Origin: Microbacterium pseudoresistens
GTDB lineage: Bacteria; Actinomycetota; Actinomycetes; Actinomycetales; Microbacteriaceae
NCBI RefSeq assembly: GCF_013409745.1
Contig: NZ_JACCBH010000001.1
Span: forward strand, 2,108,001-2,172,000
Direction: 5' to 3'
Length of the DNA stretch: 64,000 nt
Part shown: positions 33,074 through 43,286 of the stretch, in pieces
How the letters are laid out: each line of letters opens with the position of its first letter
Numbering within the stretch: position 1 is the first letter of the stretch
Notes under the pieces: model-generated
What the model saw: only the letters and a program-made list of their open reading frames with translations
What the model was told of the DNA's origin: nothing
The model's database searches: none
Translations under genes and position numbers: made by a program

Positions 33074-34531
33074 GTGGTCACGCATCCGTCCGACGAACCC
33101 CTCGCTCCCGCGTGGCTGACGGTGCCCGACGACGCGAACGTCCTGGACCCGGCGGTCTGGCCGGCGTCCGCCGAACGCGATGAGAACGGCGCGCTGCGCC
33201 TCGGCGGCGTCGGCGTCGAGGAACTGCAGCACCGGTTCGGCACTCCTCTTTACGTGCTCGACGAGGGCGAAGTCCGCACCCATGCGAGGCGCTTCCGCGA
33301 GGCGCTGGAATCGGCGGCCGCGCGGCACGGCGTGACGGCACACGTCTACTACGCAGGCAAGGCCTTCCTCAGCGGGGCGATGGTGCAGTGGGTGCTCGCC
33401 GAGCGCCTGCGCATCGACGTGTGCAGCCGCGGCGAACTCGAACTCGCGCTGGCCTCGGGCGCGGATGCCGCCCTCCTCGGCTTCCACGGCAACAACAAGA
33501 GCACGACCGAGCTGGAGCGGGCGATCGAAGCCGGCATCGGCACGATCATCGTCGACAGCCTCGTCGAGATCGACCGGATCGCGGAGATCGCGGAGCGGCG
33601 CGGCGCGGTGCAGCCCGTGCTCGTGCGCGTCAACAGCGGGGTGCACGCCGAGACGCACGACTTCCTCGCCACGGCGCACGAAGACCAGAAGTTCGGTTTC
33701 GCGATGCCGCAGGCGCCTGAGGCCGTCTCCCGCATCCGAGAGCTGCCGAGCCTCCGGCTCCTTGGCCTGCACTGCCACATCGGCTCGCAGATCTTCGGCG
33801 CGGCGGGCTTCGCCGAATCGGCCGCGCGCATGGTCGAGCTGCATGCACGATTGAGCGCGGAGGAGCCGTTGCCGCTGCTGAACCTCGGCGGCGGGTTCGG
33901 CATCGCCTACACCTCCGCCGACGATCCGACTCCGATCGAAGAACTCGCCGAGGCGATCGTCGGCGCCGTGGCGAAGGAGTGCGCGGCGCGCGGCGTTCCG
34001 ATGCCGGATCTCGCTTTCGAGCCGGGACGCGCCATCGTCGGTCAGGCCGGCGTCACGCTGTACGAGGTGGGCACCGTCAAACCCGTCGATCTGGGCGAGC
34101 GTGGAGAGCGGGTGTATGTGAGCGTCGACGGCGGGATGAGCGACAACGCCCGCCCCGCGCTCTACGGCGCGCAGTTCTCGGCGCGCATCGCCTCGCGCGA
34201 GAGCGAGGCCGCACCCGCCCTCGTGCGCGTCGTGGGCCACCATTGCGAATCTGGCGACATCGTCGTCGATCACGACTACCTCCCCGGAGACGTCGCGCCG
34301 GGTGACCTGTTGGCCGTCCCCGCGACGGGGGCGTACAGCCACGGACTCTCCAGCAACTACAACCACGCCCCCCGCCGCCCCGTCGTCGCCGTCGGCGACG
34401 GCAGGGCGCGAGTCATCGTGCGAGGTGAGACCATCGCAGACCTCCTCGCGCGCGACGTCATCATCGCCGAGGCTCGGGATGCGGCGGAGACACGAACGGC
34501 CGGCGACCCCGCCGGAGAAGGAGAAGAATGA
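33074..34531 (+). CDS. lysA: Diaminopimelate decarboxylase
   Basis: 485-residue PLP enzyme with an alanine-racemase-like barrel. It makes lysine from meso-diaminopimelate. The PLP lysine is in YYAGKAFLS (Lys96). HCHIGSQ, LNLGGGFGIAY and EPGRAIVG bind the cofactor phosphate, and HHCESGD gives the conserved Cys of the active site across the dimer. GTG start. The stop overlaps hom by 4 nt (ATGA), so it heads a lysA-hom-thrB operon. Confidence 0.97.
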   Translation: MVTHPSDEPLAPAWLTVPDDANVLDPAVWPASAERDENGALRLGGVGVEELQHRFGTPLYVLDEGEVRTHARRFREALESAAARHGVTAHVYYAGKAFLSGAMVQWVLAERLRIDVCSRGELELALASGADAALLGFHGNNKSTTELERAIEAGIGTIIVDSLVEIDRIAEIAERRGAVQPVLVRVNSGVHAETHDFLATAHEDQKFGFAMPQAPEAVSRIRELPSLRLLGLHCHIGSQIFGAAGFAESAARMVELHARLSAEEPLPLLNLGGGFGIAYTSADDPTPIEELAEAIVGAVAKECAARGVPMPDLAFEPGRAIVGQAGVTLYEVGTVKPVDLGERGERVYVSVDGGMSDNARPALYGAQFSARIASRESEAAPALVRVVGHHCESGDIVVDHDYLPGDVAPGDLLAVPATGAYSHGLSSNYNHAPRRPVVAVGDGRARVIVRGETIADLLARDVIIAEARDAAETRTAGDPAGEGEE

Positions 34532-35838
34532 CCGAGCATCGCACCCTCCGGGTCGCGCTGCTGGGCGCGGGATCCGTCGGATCCCAGGTCGCCCGGCTGC
34601 TGCGCGAGCACGGTGACGACCTGTCTGAACGCAGCGGAGCGCGCCTCGAACTCGCGGGCATCCTCGTGCGCGACATCGACGCCCCGCGCGATGTCGAGCT
34701 GCCGCGCGAGCTGCTCACGACCGACGCGGAGCAGCTCATCCTCGGAGCGGACATCGTCATCGAGCTGATGGGCGGCATCGAGCCCGCCCGCTCGTACGTG
34801 CTGCAGGCCATCCGCGGCGGAGCCGACGTCGTCACGGGCAACAAGGCCCTACTTGCCACGCACGGCGCCGAGATCTTCGAGGCCGCCGATCAGGTGGGCG
34901 CCTCGGTCTCGTACGAGGCGGCCGTCGCCGCGGCGATCCCGATCATCCGCCCGCTGCGCGACTCGCTCGCAGGAGACCGGATCGAGCGCATCTTCGGCAT
35001 CGTCAACGGCAGCACCAACTTCATCCTCGACAAGATGGACCGCGAGGGGCTCGACGCCGCCGAGGCGCAGCGGATCGCCACCGAGCTCGGCTACCTCGAA
35101 GCCGACCCCACGCTCGATCTGGAGGGCTACGACGCGGCGCAGAAGGCGGCGATCCTCGCCAGCCTCGCCTTCCACACACGCGTCTCGCTCGACGACGTGC
35201 ACCGCGAGGGCATCGAGAGCGTCACCGCCGACATGATCGAGGATGCGCGTCGCGCCGGATCGGTCATCAAGCTGCTCGCGATCTGCGAGCGCATCGCCGC
35301 AGATGACGACGGGGACGACGCCGTCTCGGTGCGGGTCTACCCGGCCCTCATCAGCCGCGAGCATCCGCTGGCCGCCGTGCACGGCGGCAACAACGCGGTC
35401 TTCGTCGAGGCAGAGGCCGCCGGCCCCCTGATGTTCTACGGTGCGGGAGCGGGCGGCGCGCAGACCGCATCGGCCGTGCTCGGCGACGTCGTGTCGGCGG
35501 CGCGGCGGCATCTCGCCGGCGGCGTGGGCGTGGGGGAGTCGGCCAGGCAGAACCGGTCGGTCGCCCCGATCGCGCGCATCACCACGCGCTACCAGATCAC
35601 CCTCGAGGTCGCCGACCAGCCGGGTGTGCTCGCCGCTGTCGCGGGCGTGCTCGGCGAGCAGGGCGTGTCGATCGCCACCGCCCTGCAGACCGTCGAGCGC
35701 GAGGACAGCGCCGTGGCGCGCATCGTCATCGGCACGCACCGCGCGTCCGAGAAGGCGCTCAGCGCCACCGTGGCCCGCCTCGCAGCGAACCCCGCGGTCG
35801 GCCGCGTGGTGTCGGTGCTGCGGATGGAGGGGGAGTGA
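34528..35838 (+). CDS. hom: Homoserine dehydrogenase with ACT domain
   Basis: 436 residues: NAD(P)-binding GAGSVGSQVARLL near the N-terminus, catalytic domain with GIVNGSTNFILDKM and GYLEADPTLDLEGYDAAQK, and a C-terminal ACT domain (about 350-436, QITLEVADQPGVLAAVAGVLGEQ) that usually confers threonine feedback inhibition. The product feeds threonine (thrB next door) and methionine (metX at the other end of the window). Overlaps both neighbours by 4 nt. Confidence 0.97.
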   Translation: MTEHRTLRVALLGAGSVGSQVARLLREHGDDLSERSGARLELAGILVRDIDAPRDVELPRELLTTDAEQLILGADIVIELMGGIEPARSYVLQAIRGGADVVTGNKALLATHGAEIFEAADQVGASVSYEAAVAAAIPIIRPLRDSLAGDRIERIFGIVNGSTNFILDKMDREGLDAAEAQRIATELGYLEADPTLDLEGYDAAQKAAILASLAFHTRVSLDDVHREGIESVTADMIEDARRAGSVIKLLAICERIAADDDGDDAVSVRVYPALISREHPLAAVHGGNNAVFVEAEAAGPLMFYGAGAGGAQTASAVLGDVVSAARRHLAGGVGVGESARQNRSVAPIARITTRYQITLEVADQPGVLAAVAGVLGEQGVSIATALQTVEREDSAVARIVIGTHRASEKALSATVARLAANPAVGRVVSVLRMEGE

Positions 35839-36782
35839 GCCTCGTCCGTGCAGGGCTGAGCCTGGACGTCCGCGTCCCCGCCACCAGCGCCAATCTCGGC
35901 CCCGGGTTCGACACGCTCGGTCTGGCGCTGAGCGTGTACGACGAGCTGGAGGTCATCGTGCTCGAGGGCGCTGCGCTGGAGATCGAGGTGACCGGATCTG
36001 GTGCCGATGAGATCGCGCGCGATGCGTCGAATCTCGTCGTGCGCTCCATCGCGCATGTGTTCGCCGATGTCGGCGTCGAGATGCCCGGGCTGCGCCTCAG
36101 CGCCCGCAACGGCGTGCCGCATGGGCGCGGGCTCGGCTCGTCGGGTGCCGCTGTGGCGGCGGGCGTGCTCGCCGCGAAGGGCTTGCTGCGAGGAATCGCC
36201 GAGCTCGACGACAGGGCGCTGCTGCGTCTGGCGACCGAACTGGAGGGGCACCCCGACAACGTCGCACCCGCCCTGTTCGGCGGGCTCACGATCGCGTGGA
36301 GCGGCGAAGCAGGTCCGCGTCACAAGAAGCTCCTCGTGCATCGCGGCGTCTCTCCACTCGTGCTCGTGCCCGGTTACACGATGTCGACCTCGGCGGCGCG
36401 CAGCCTGCAGCCGCAGCAGGTGCCCAGCGAGGATGCCGTCTTCAACGTCTCGCGCTCCGCGCTCCTCATCGCCGCGCTCACCCAGAGCCCCGACCTGCTG
36501 CTGGATGCGACGGACGACCGGCTGCATCAGAACTACCGTGCCCCGGCGATGCCGGAGACCGACCGCCTCGTGCGCGCCCTGCGCGCCGAGGGTTTCGCGG
36601 CCGTCGTCTCGGGCGCAGGGCCCAGCGTGCTCGTGCTGTGCGATGGGCCGGGGCGGCGGCTGGACGCCGTGGCTCTGGCCGATGCCGTTACGGACGCGCC
36701 GTGGGAGCACAGGATGGTCGCCGTCGACGTGCAGGGTGGTACAGTAAGGAACCGAGCGGAGGCCACGTCGTCACGATCGTGA
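35835..36782 (+). CDS. thrB: Homoserine kinase
   Basis: 315-residue GHMP kinase. The ATP loop is VPHGRGLGSSGAAVAAGVLAA (about 95-115), the N-terminal ATSANLGPGFDTLGLAL is diagnostic, and GFAAVVSGAGPSVLVL marks the third GHMP motif. GTG start overlapping hom. The usual actinobacterial thrC is not next to it. The extended C-terminal tail (RNRAEATSSRS) is low-complexity. Confidence 0.97.
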   Translation: MSLVRAGLSLDVRVPATSANLGPGFDTLGLALSVYDELEVIVLEGAALEIEVTGSGADEIARDASNLVVRSIAHVFADVGVEMPGLRLSARNGVPHGRGLGSSGAAVAAGVLAAKGLLRGIAELDDRALLRLATELEGHPDNVAPALFGGLTIAWSGEAGPRHKKLLVHRGVSPLVLVPGYTMSTSAARSLQPQQVPSEDAVFNVSRSALLIAALTQSPDLLLDATDDRLHQNYRAPAMPETDRLVRALRAEGFAAVVSGAGPSVLVLCDGPGRRLDAVALADAVTDAPWEHRMVAVDVQGGTVRNRAEATSSRS

Positions 36783-36790
36783 TTCCGGCC

Positions 36791-36810
36791 TGAGGCGCTT
36801 CTTCGCCTCA
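36791..36810 (+). terminator. Hairpin after thrB, in the rho leader
   Basis: TGAGGCG / CGCCTCA, 7-bp stem with a 6-nt loop, 8 nt after the thrB stop. A weaker TGGTC/GACCA hairpin follows at 36829-36844. They may end the lysA-hom-thrB transcript or attenuate rho, which is autoregulated in other bacteria. Confidence 0.45.
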
Positions 36811-36945
36811 TCCGCACCCCAACCCCACTGGTCTCGAGGGACCATGGCGCGTGCGCTGGGCACCCCGTCCCGCGCATAGGCGGTGCGGTCGCGTGCAGCA
36901 TCGTTGCGCGCATCGCTCTTTCCCATGACTTACAGAGGAGTGCTC

Positions 36946-38958
36946 GTGGAGACCGTCTCCGACACCCAGAACGAAACCCCCGCCGCCGCAGAGGCGCCCG
37001 CCGTCGCCGAAGAGGCGCCCAAGGCTCCGCGCAAGCGTGCACCGCGCCGCGCGACCACGGCATCTGCGGCCGCCGCGACCGATGCACCGGCCGCGACCGA
37101 TGCGCCGACCCCGTCCGATGCACCGGCAGAGACCCCCGCCGGCGACACCGCGGGCAGTGCGTCGTCCGACGAGGCGCCCGCCGAGAAGGCCCCGCGCCGC
37201 ACCCGTGCGAAGAAGGCCGAGGCGGCCCCCGAGTCCGATGGCGGCAAGGCCCCGGTTGCCCCCCCCGCCGACACGGCATCCACCGATGCGTCGGAGGCAC
37301 CCGCCGAGAAGAAGCCGTCGCGCGCCCGCAAGAGCCGTGCGAAGACCGATGACGCCGACGCGTCATCCGACGACATCGCGGAGAAGTCCGACGAGGCGCC
37401 CTCGGGCTCCCGCGGACGCGGCGGTCGTGGCAAGGCGGACAAGCCCGACGGCGACGACAAGAGTGCCTCGACCGATGAGAAGGCACCCGCCGAGAAGACA
37501 CCCGCCGAGAAGACGCAGAGCGCCCGGAACGGCAAGCGCGACGACAAGTCCGCGTCGGACAAGGACGACAAGAACGACGACGCCGCCGACGGCGATGAGC
37601 AGGGCGGCCGCGGCCGCGGTCGCAACCGCAACCGGAACCGCAACCGCAACGGCGCTCAGAACGGCGGAGGAGACTCCGCGGACGACGAGGGCTCGTCGAA
37701 CACCCGCACCCGCCAGCGCAACAAGCGCCGCGGCAACGGGCAGAACGACGAGTTCGAGACCGAGATCGGCGAGGACGACGTGCTCATCCCCGTCGCCGGC
37801 ATCCTCGACGTGCTCGACAACTATGCCTTCGTCCGCACGACCGGCTACCTCGCCGGCCCCAGCGACGTCTACGTCTCGCTCGGGCAGGTCAAGAAGTACA
37901 ACCTGCGCAAGGGCGATGCGATCGTCGGTGCGATCAAGCAGCCGCGTGAGGGCGAGCAGCAGGGGCGCCAGAAGTACAACGCGCTGGTGAAGGTCGACTC
38001 GATCAACGGCCTGTCCACCGACGACGCCGCCACGCGCGTCGAGTTCGGCAAGCTCACGCCGCTGTATCCGCAGGAGCGCCTGCGGATGGAGACGGCGCCC
38101 GAGAAGCTGACGCAGCGCATCATCGACCTCGTCGCCCCCGTCGGCAAGGGTCAGCGCGGGCTCATCGTCGCGCCGCCCAAGGCGGGCAAGACGATCGTGC
38201 TGCAGCAGATCGCCAACGCGATCGCGCAGAACAACCCCGAGGTGCATCTCATGGTCGTGCTCGTCGACGAGCGCCCCGAAGAGGTGACCGACATGGAGCG
38301 CTCGGTCAAGGGCGAGGTCATCGCCTCGACCTTCGATCGCCCCGCCGAAGACCACACCACGGTCGCCGAGCTCGCCATCGAGCGCGCCAAGCGCCTGGTC
38401 GAGCTGGGCCGCGACGTCGTCGTGCTTCTCGACTCGATCACCCGCCTGGGCCGCGCGTACAACATCGCCACGCCCACCTCGGGCCGCGTGCTCACCGGTG
38501 GAGTGGATGCAGCGGCGCTGTACCCGCCCAAGCGCTTCTTCGGCGCCGCGCGCAACATCGAGAACGGCGGATCGCTCACCATCCTCGCCACGGCGCTCGT
38601 GGAGACCGGGTCCAAGATGGACGAGGTCATCTTCGAGGAGTTCAAGGGCACGGGCAACAGCGAGCTGCGCCTGTCGCGCCAGCTGGCCGACAAGCGCATC
38701 TTCCCGGCCGTCGACGTCAACGCGTCGAGCACGCGCCGCGAGGAGATGCTGCTCTCGCCCGACGAGGTCAAGATCACCTGGAAGCTGCGCCGCGCGCTTG
38801 CGGGACTGGACCCCCAGCAGGCCCTGGAGGTTGTGCTGGGCAAGCTCAAGGAGACCCAGTCCAACGTCGAGTTCCTCTTGCAGATGCAGAACGTGCAGAT
38901 GCAGAAGGTGACGCAGGGCACCGGGCACAGCCACGGGCACGAGAACAGCATCCGCTGA
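36946..38958 (+). CDS. rho: Transcription termination factor Rho with long disordered N-terminal insert
   Basis: 670 residues. The first ~275 are low-complexity (Ala/Pro/Lys/Arg/Asp), including PAEK repeats and an Arg-Asn dipeptide run near 225-237. Then come the RNA-binding OB-fold (GILDVLDNYAFVRTTGYLAGPSDVYVS), Walker A VAPPKAGKT, Walker B DVVVLLDSITRLGRAYN and the Q/R loops. It is the hexameric RNA helicase that ends transcription. GTG 36946 follows AGAGGAG by 6 nt and is preferred to an in-frame ATG 21 nt upstream. Confidence 0.96.
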   Translation: METVSDTQNETPAAAEAPAVAEEAPKAPRKRAPRRATTASAAAATDAPAATDAPTPSDAPAETPAGDTAGSASSDEAPAEKAPRRTRAKKAEAAPESDGGKAPVAPPADTASTDASEAPAEKKPSRARKSRAKTDDADASSDDIAEKSDEAPSGSRGRGGRGKADKPDGDDKSASTDEKAPAEKTPAEKTQSARNGKRDDKSASDKDDKNDDAADGDEQGGRGRGRNRNRNRNRNGAQNGGGDSADDEGSSNTRTRQRNKRRGNGQNDEFETEIGEDDVLIPVAGILDVLDNYAFVRTTGYLAGPSDVYVSLGQVKKYNLRKGDAIVGAIKQPREGEQQGRQKYNALVKVDSINGLSTDDAATRVEFGKLTPLYPQERLRMETAPEKLTQRIIDLVAPVGKGQRGLIVAPPKAGKTIVLQQIANAIAQNNPEVHLMVVLVDERPEEVTDMERSVKGEVIASTFDRPAEDHTTVAELAIERAKRLVELGRDVVVLLDSITRLGRAYNIATPTSGRVLTGGVDAAALYPPKRFFGAARNIENGGSLTILATALVETGSKMDEVIFEEFKGTGNSELRLSRQLADKRIFPAVDVNASSTRREEMLLSPDEVKITWKLRRALAGLDPQQALEVVLGKLKETQSNVEFLLQMQNVQMQKVTQGTGHSHGHENSIR

Positions 38959-38973
38959 CGCCGCGCCCTCGTC

Positions 38974-40041
38974 ATGTTCGAACAGGTCGACGCGCTGCGA
39001 GAGGAGCACCGGGCGGTCGAGCGCGAGCTCTCCGACCCGGACGTGCACGCGGATGCGGCGCGCGCCAAGCGCGTGAACCGTCGCTATGCCGAGCTCAGCC
39101 GCATCGTGAAGGCGCACGACGACTGGACGGCCGCCGGCGACGACCTCGAGGCGGCGCGCGAGCTCGCCCGTGACGACGAGGCGTTCGCCGCCGAGGTGCC
39201 CGCGCTCGAGGAAGCGCTGCACGCGGCGCAGGAGCGCTTGCGGCGCCTGCTCATCCCGCGCGATCCCGACGACGCCCGCGACGTGATCATGGAGATCAAG
39301 GCGGGGGAGGGCGGCGCCGAGTCGGCGCTGTTCGCCGCCGACCTGCTGCGCATGTATCTGCAGTACGCCGCCCACAAGGGGTGGAAGACCGAGCTGCTGG
39401 AGCGCACCGAGTCGGACCTGGGCGGCTACAAAGACGTGCAGGTGGCGATCAAAGGCGCTTCCGCCGATCCCGCCCAGGGAGTATGGGCCCACCTGAAGTA
39501 CGAGGGCGGCGTGCACCGCGTGCAGCGCGTGCCGGCCACCGAGTCGCAGGGGCGCATCCACACGTCCACGACCGGTGTGCTCGTCTTCCCCGAGGTCGAC
39601 GAGCCCGACGAGATCGAGATCAACCAGAACGACCTCAAGATCGACGTCTTCCGCTCGTCGGGTCCCGGTGGGCAGTCGGTGAACACGACCGACTCGGCCG
39701 TGCGCATCACGCACGTGCCCACCGGGATCGTCGTGTCGATGCAGAACGAGAAGTCGCAGTTGCAGAACCGCGAGGCGGGCATGCGCGTGCTGCGCGCCCG
39801 ATTGCTGGCAAAGCAGCAGGAGGAGCTCGAGGCGGCCGCCTCGGATGCACGCAAGTCGCAGATCCGCGGCATGGATCGCTCGGAACGCATCCGCACGTAC
39901 AACTTCCCGGAGAACCGGATCGCCGATCACCGCACCGGGTTCAAGGCCTACAACCTCGACCAGGTGATGGACGGGGCGCTGGACCCGCTCATCGAGTCGT
40001 GCATCGCGGCCGATGAGGAAGCACGGCTCGCCGCGCTCTGA
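38974..40041 (+). CDS. prfA: Peptide chain release factor 1
   Basis: 355 residues. The GGQ loop is [20 protein letters not shown], which hydrolyses peptidyl-tRNA. The codon-recognition tripeptide lies in the [14 protein letters not shown] block typical of RF1 (UAA/UAG). Begins 15 nt after rho. In most actinobacteria prmC follows directly. Here cysE-cysK on the other strand intervenes. Confidence 0.96.
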   Translation: MFEQVDALREEHRAVERELSDPDVHADAARAKRVNRRYAELSRIVKAHDDWTAAGDDLEAARELARDDEAFAAEVPALEEALHAAQERLRRLLIPRDPDDARDVIMEIKAGEGGAESALFAADLLRMYLQYAAHKGWKTELLERTESDLGGYKDVQVAIKGASADPAQGVWAHLKYEGGVHRVQRVPATESQGRIHTSTTGVLVFPEVDEPDEIEINQNDLKIDVFRSSGPGGQSVNTTDSAVRITHVPTGIVVSMQNEKSQLQNREAGMRVLRARLLAKQQEELEAAASDARKSQIRGMDRSERIRTYNFPENRIADHRTGFKAYNLDQVMDGALDPLIESCIAADEEARLAAL

Positions 40042-40060
40042 TCCGTCGCCGCTGTGGCAC

Positions 40061-40630
40061 TCAGATCACGTACTCGGGTGCCATGAGGACGGCCCGCGAG
40101 TCCTCGCCCGAGATGCGGGCGCGTGCACGGGCGGGAACGCCGACGAGCACGCTGTCGGCCGGGGCGTCTTTGGTGACCACCGCGTTCGCGCCGATCAGCG
40201 AGCGGGCGCCGACCGTGACCGGACCGAGGATCTTCGCGCCGGCGCCCACGGCGACGCCGTCGCCGAGCGTGGGGTGGCGCTTGCCGGTGTCGCGGGTGCG
40301 ACCGCCGAGCGTGACGCCATGGTAGAGCATGACGTCGTCGCCGATCTCGGCCGTTTCGCCGATCACGACGCCTGAGCCGTGATCGATGAAGAACCGACGG
40401 CCGATCGTCGCGCCGGGATGGATCTCGATGCCGGTGAGCCAGCGCGTGACCTGCGAGCCGAGCCGCGCCGGGAACCGGGCGCCGCGACGCCACAGGGCGG
40501 CGTTGACGCGGTGCGCCCAGATCGCATGGAGCCCTGGGTAGAGCAGGGCGACCTCGAGGGGCCCGCGCGCGGCGGGATCGCGCAGACGCGCGGCCGCGAT
40601 GTCTTCGCGGATCCGTGCGAACGGGCTCAT
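40061..40630 (-). CDS. cysE: Serine O-acetyltransferase
   Basis: 189 residues, the short form of CysE. Left-handed beta-helix hexapeptide repeats ([41 protein letters not shown]) with catalytic His and the [12 protein letters not shown] signature. It makes O-acetylserine for cysteine synthesis, and follows cysK by 4 nt, so both are in one operon and can form the cysteine synthase complex. The C-terminal peptide ends in Ile (APEYVI), as needed to dock into CysK. Confidence 0.96.
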   Translation of the reverse strand: MSPFARIREDIAAARLRDPAARGPLEVALLYPGLHAIWAHRVNAALWRRGARFPARLGSQVTRWLTGIEIHPGATIGRRFFIDHGSGVVIGETAEIGDDVMLYHGVTLGGRTRDTGKRHPTLGDGVAVGAGAKILGPVTVGARSLIGANAVVTKDAPADSVLVGVPARARARISGEDSRAVLMAPEYVI

Positions 40631-40634
40631 CGGG

Positions 40635-41582
40635 TCAGGCCTTCGGGGCGTCGCGCAGGTCTTCGAACAGCGCGGTGGAGATGTAGCGCTCGCCCGTGTC
40701 GGGGGCGACGACGACGATCGTCTTGCCCTTGTTCTCGGGGCGCCCCGCGACCTTCAGCGCCGCGGCGACGGCGGCGCCGGTCGACATGCCCACGAGCAGG
40801 CCCTCCTTGGCGGCGAGATCGCGGGCGACCTTCAGCGACTCCTCGAACTCGGCCGTGATGACCTCGTCGAGCACGTCGCGGTCGAGCACGTCGGGCACGA
40901 AGTTGGGGCCGATGCCCTGGATCTTGTGCGGGCCGGGGTGCCCCTCGGTGAGCACGGGGGAGTCCTTGGGCTCGACGGCGATGACGGTGACATCGGGCTT
41001 GGCGGCCTTCAGCGCCTGGCCCGTTCCGGTCACGGTGCCGCCGGTGCCGACGCCGGCCACGAACACGTCGACATCGCCGTCGGTGTCGCGCAGGATCTCC
41101 TGCGCCGTCGTCTCGCGGTGGATCTGCGGGTTGGCGGCGTTCTCGAACTGCCGCACCCAGACGGCGCCGGGGGTGTCCGCGACGATCTGCTCGGTGACCT
41201 CGATGGCCCCCGACATGCCCTTGGTGGGATCGGTCAGCACGACCTCGGCGCCGAAGGCCTTCAGCAGCACGCGACGCTCCTTCGACATCGACGCCGGCAT
41301 CGTGAGGATCACGCGGTAGCCGCGGGCGGCGCCCACCATGGCCAGGGCGATCCCCGTGTTGCCGCTGGTCGACTCGACGATCGTGCCGCCGGGCTTCAGC
41401 TGCCCGGACTTCTCGGCGGCGTTGACCATGGCGATGCCGATGCGGTCCTTGACGCTCGCCGCCGGGTTGTAGAACTCGAGCTTGAGCAGCACCGTGGCAT
41501 CCAGGCCCTCGGTGACGCGGTTCAACCGCACCAGCGGTGTGTTGCCGAAAGCGGTGGTGATGTCGGAGTGGATGCCGGCCAT
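40635..41582 (-). CDS. cysK: Cysteine synthase A (O-acetylserine sulfhydrylase)
   Basis: 315-residue PLP enzyme making cysteine from O-acetylserine and sulfide. PLP Lys45 in [11 protein letters not shown]; substrate loop [12 protein letters not shown]; phosphate cup [15 protein letters not shown] 41582 follows AAAGGG. Transcribed with cysE, opposite to the flanking prfA and prmC. Confidence 0.97.
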   Translation of the reverse strand: MAGIHSDITTAFGNTPLVRLNRVTEGLDATVLLKLEFYNPAASVKDRIGIAMVNAAEKSGQLKPGGTIVESTSGNTGIALAMVGAARGYRVILTMPASMSKERRVLLKAFGAEVVLTDPTKGMSGAIEVTEQIVADTPGAVWVRQFENAANPQIHRETTAQEILRDTDGDVDVFVAGVGTGGTVTGTGQALKAAKPDVTVIAVEPKDSPVLTEGHPGPHKIQGIGPNFVPDVLDRDVLDEVITAEFEESLKVARDLAAKEGLLVGMSTGAAVAAALKVAGRPENKGKTIVVVAPDTGERYISTALFEDLRDAPKA

Positions 41583-41678
41583 GAGTGCCCTTTCGTGCGC
41601 GATACGGCTCGTCCGCGGCCGCCGCACCAGCCTATTGCCCGCAGATCGCGGAGTGTCCGAATGTGACGGGTCCGCCAG

Positions 41679-41684
41679 TACGCT
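41679..41684 (+). promoter_or_regulatory. -10 of prmC
   Basis: TACGCT, 8 nt (GGGGGATC), then GTG 41693. prmC has its own promoter here, consistent with being cut off from prfA. Confidence 0.5.
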
Positions 41685-41692
41685 GGGGGATC

Positions 41693-42604
41693 GTGCCCGA
41701 CACCCCCCTCTCCGCCGTACTGCGCGCCGCCGCCCTGCTCCTCGCCGATGCGGGCGTGCCCGATCCGTCCGTCGATGCGGAACTGCTCGCGGCGCACGTC
41801 CTCGGCCTCGGCCGGGGGGAGCTGCAGGCCGCTGCCGTGCGCGGAGACGCACTGGGCGAGGCCGACGCCCGCCGACTGGACGACGCGCTGGCACGACGGG
41901 CCGCGCGCGAGCCGCTGCAGCACATCACGGGACTCGCCCCGTTTCGCCACCTCGAGCTCGCGATCGGACCCGGGGCGTTCGTGCCGCGGCCCGAGACCGA
42001 GATGGTCGCGCAGTTCGCGATCGACGCACTCCTCGCCGCGCCCGCCCCCGAACCCATCGGCGTCGACCTCGGCACCGGCAGCGGCGCCATCGCCCGCGCC
42101 ATGGCCGACGAGGTGCCGCACGCGGCCGTCCACGCGGTGGAGCGCTCGCCCGAGGCGCACGCATGGGCGCGGCGCAACCTCGTCGCGGCGCCCAACGCGA
42201 CCCTCGTGCTCGGCGACCTCGCCGACACGCTGGCCGAGCTCGACGGCCGCGTCGACGTCGTCGTCTCCAACCCTCCGTACGTGCCGGATGCGGCGATCCC
42301 GCGTGATCCCGAGGTGCGGCTGTTCGACCCGCCCGCGGCCCTGTACGGCGGCGAGGACGGGCTCGACGTCGTCCGCGCCATCAGCACGCGCGCCCTGCGC
42401 CTGCTCTACCCCGGCGGCGTGCTCGTGCTCGAGCACGGCGAGCTGCAGGGCGAGGGCATCCGCGCTCTGCTTCGCGCGGACGGCTGGCTCGCGACGGCGA
42501 CGCATCAGGACCTCACCCATCGCGATCGCGTCACGACGGCGCTGCGGCCGCCGCTGCCTGCGGACGGATCCGCAGGAGACGCCGATCCCGCCCGCGTAGA
42601 CTGA
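41693..42604 (+). CDS. prmC: Release factor glutamine methyltransferase
   Basis: 303 residues. Methylates the Gln of the GGQ motif of release factors. The N-terminal helical domain is followed by the SAM-binding [16 protein letters not shown] and the catalytic NPPYVPDA (Asn-Pro-Pro-Tyr) that holds the glutamine. GTG start. Followed 7 nt later by tsaC. Confidence 0.95.
   Translation: MPDTPLSAVLRAAALLLADAGVPDPSVDAELLAAHVLGLGRGELQAAAVRGDALGEADARRLDDALARRAAREPLQHITGLAPFRHLELAIGPGAFVPRPETEMVAQFAIDALLAAPAPEPIGVDLGTGSGAIARAMADEVPHAAVHAVERSPEAHAWARRNLVAAPNATLVLGDLADTLAELDGRVDVVVSNPPYVPDAAIPRDPEVRLFDPPAALYGGEDGLDVVRAISTRALRLLYPGGVLVLEHGELQGEGIRALLRADGWLATATHQDLTHRDRVTTALRPPLPADGSAGDADPARVD
42597..42602 (+). 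promoter_or_regulatory. -10 of tsaC
   Basis: TAGACT, 9 nt, then ATG 42612. The hexamer overlaps the end of prmC. Confidence 0.35.
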
Positions 42605-42611
42605 GCCCGAC

Positions 42612-43286
42612 ATGTCTTCCGTCTTCGATTGCCGCGACGCGGATCAACTGCTCGCCGGCATGCGCCATGCACGCCAGGCCATCGGCCGCGGCGAGCTCCT
42701 CGTGCTCCCCACCGACACCGTGTACGGCATCGGCGCCGATGCGTTCTCGCCCGACGCCGTGCGAAAGCTCCTCGAGGCGAAGGGCCGCGGACGCGACCAG
42801 CCGCCCCCCGTGCTCGTGGGCAGCACGGCGGCGCTGAACGCCCTCGTCGAGACGGTGCCGGAGCCGGTGCAGCGACTGGTCGACGAGTTCTGGCCGGGCG
42901 GGCTCACGATCGTGCTCCCCGCGCAGGCCTCGCTCGCCTGGGATCTCGGCGACACGCACGGCACGGTGGCGGTGCGCATGCCCGACCTGCGCATCGTGCT
43001 CGAGCTGCTGGAGGAGACCGGTCCGCTCGCCGTCTCCAGCGCCAACCTCACCGGTCAGGCCGCGGCCATCGACGTGAACTCGGCCCGCGGGATGCTCGGC
43101 GACAGTGTCGCGGTGTACCTCGACAACGGACCGAGCGCCACCGGCATCGCCTCGACGATCATCGACGCGACCTCACTGGTGCGTCCCGGCGGAGACGAGG
43201 CGCGCGTGCGCGTGCTCCGCGAGGGCGCCGTCCGCCGCGCCGAGCTCGAGCGGGTGCTGGGCGACCTTCTCGAAGAGTCAGCGTGA
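42612..43286 (+). CDS. tsaC: L-threonylcarbamoyladenylate synthase
   Basis: 224-residue Sua5/YciO/YrdC protein that makes the intermediate for t6A37 of ANN-decoding tRNAs. The fold signature is LLVLPTDTVYGIGADAFSPDAVRKLLEAKGRGRDQPPPVLVGS, where the K-x-R residues bind substrate, and SSANLTGQ follows. Stop overlaps the wecA GTG (GTGA). Confidence 0.94.
   Translation: MSSVFDCRDADQLLAGMRHARQAIGRGELLVLPTDTVYGIGADAFSPDAVRKLLEAKGRGRDQPPPVLVGSTAALNALVETVPEPVQRLVDEFWPGGLTIVLPAQASLAWDLGDTHGTVAVRMPDLRIVLELLEETGPLAVSSANLTGQAAAIDVNSARGMLGDSVAVYLDNGPSATGIASTIIDATSLVRPGGDEARVRVLREGAVRRAELERVLGDLLEESA

Noticed and set aside
37363..39930. Long minus-strand open frame opposite rho and prfA
   Set aside because: Shadow of rho/prfA, whose P-loop, OB-fold and GGQ motifs are intact.
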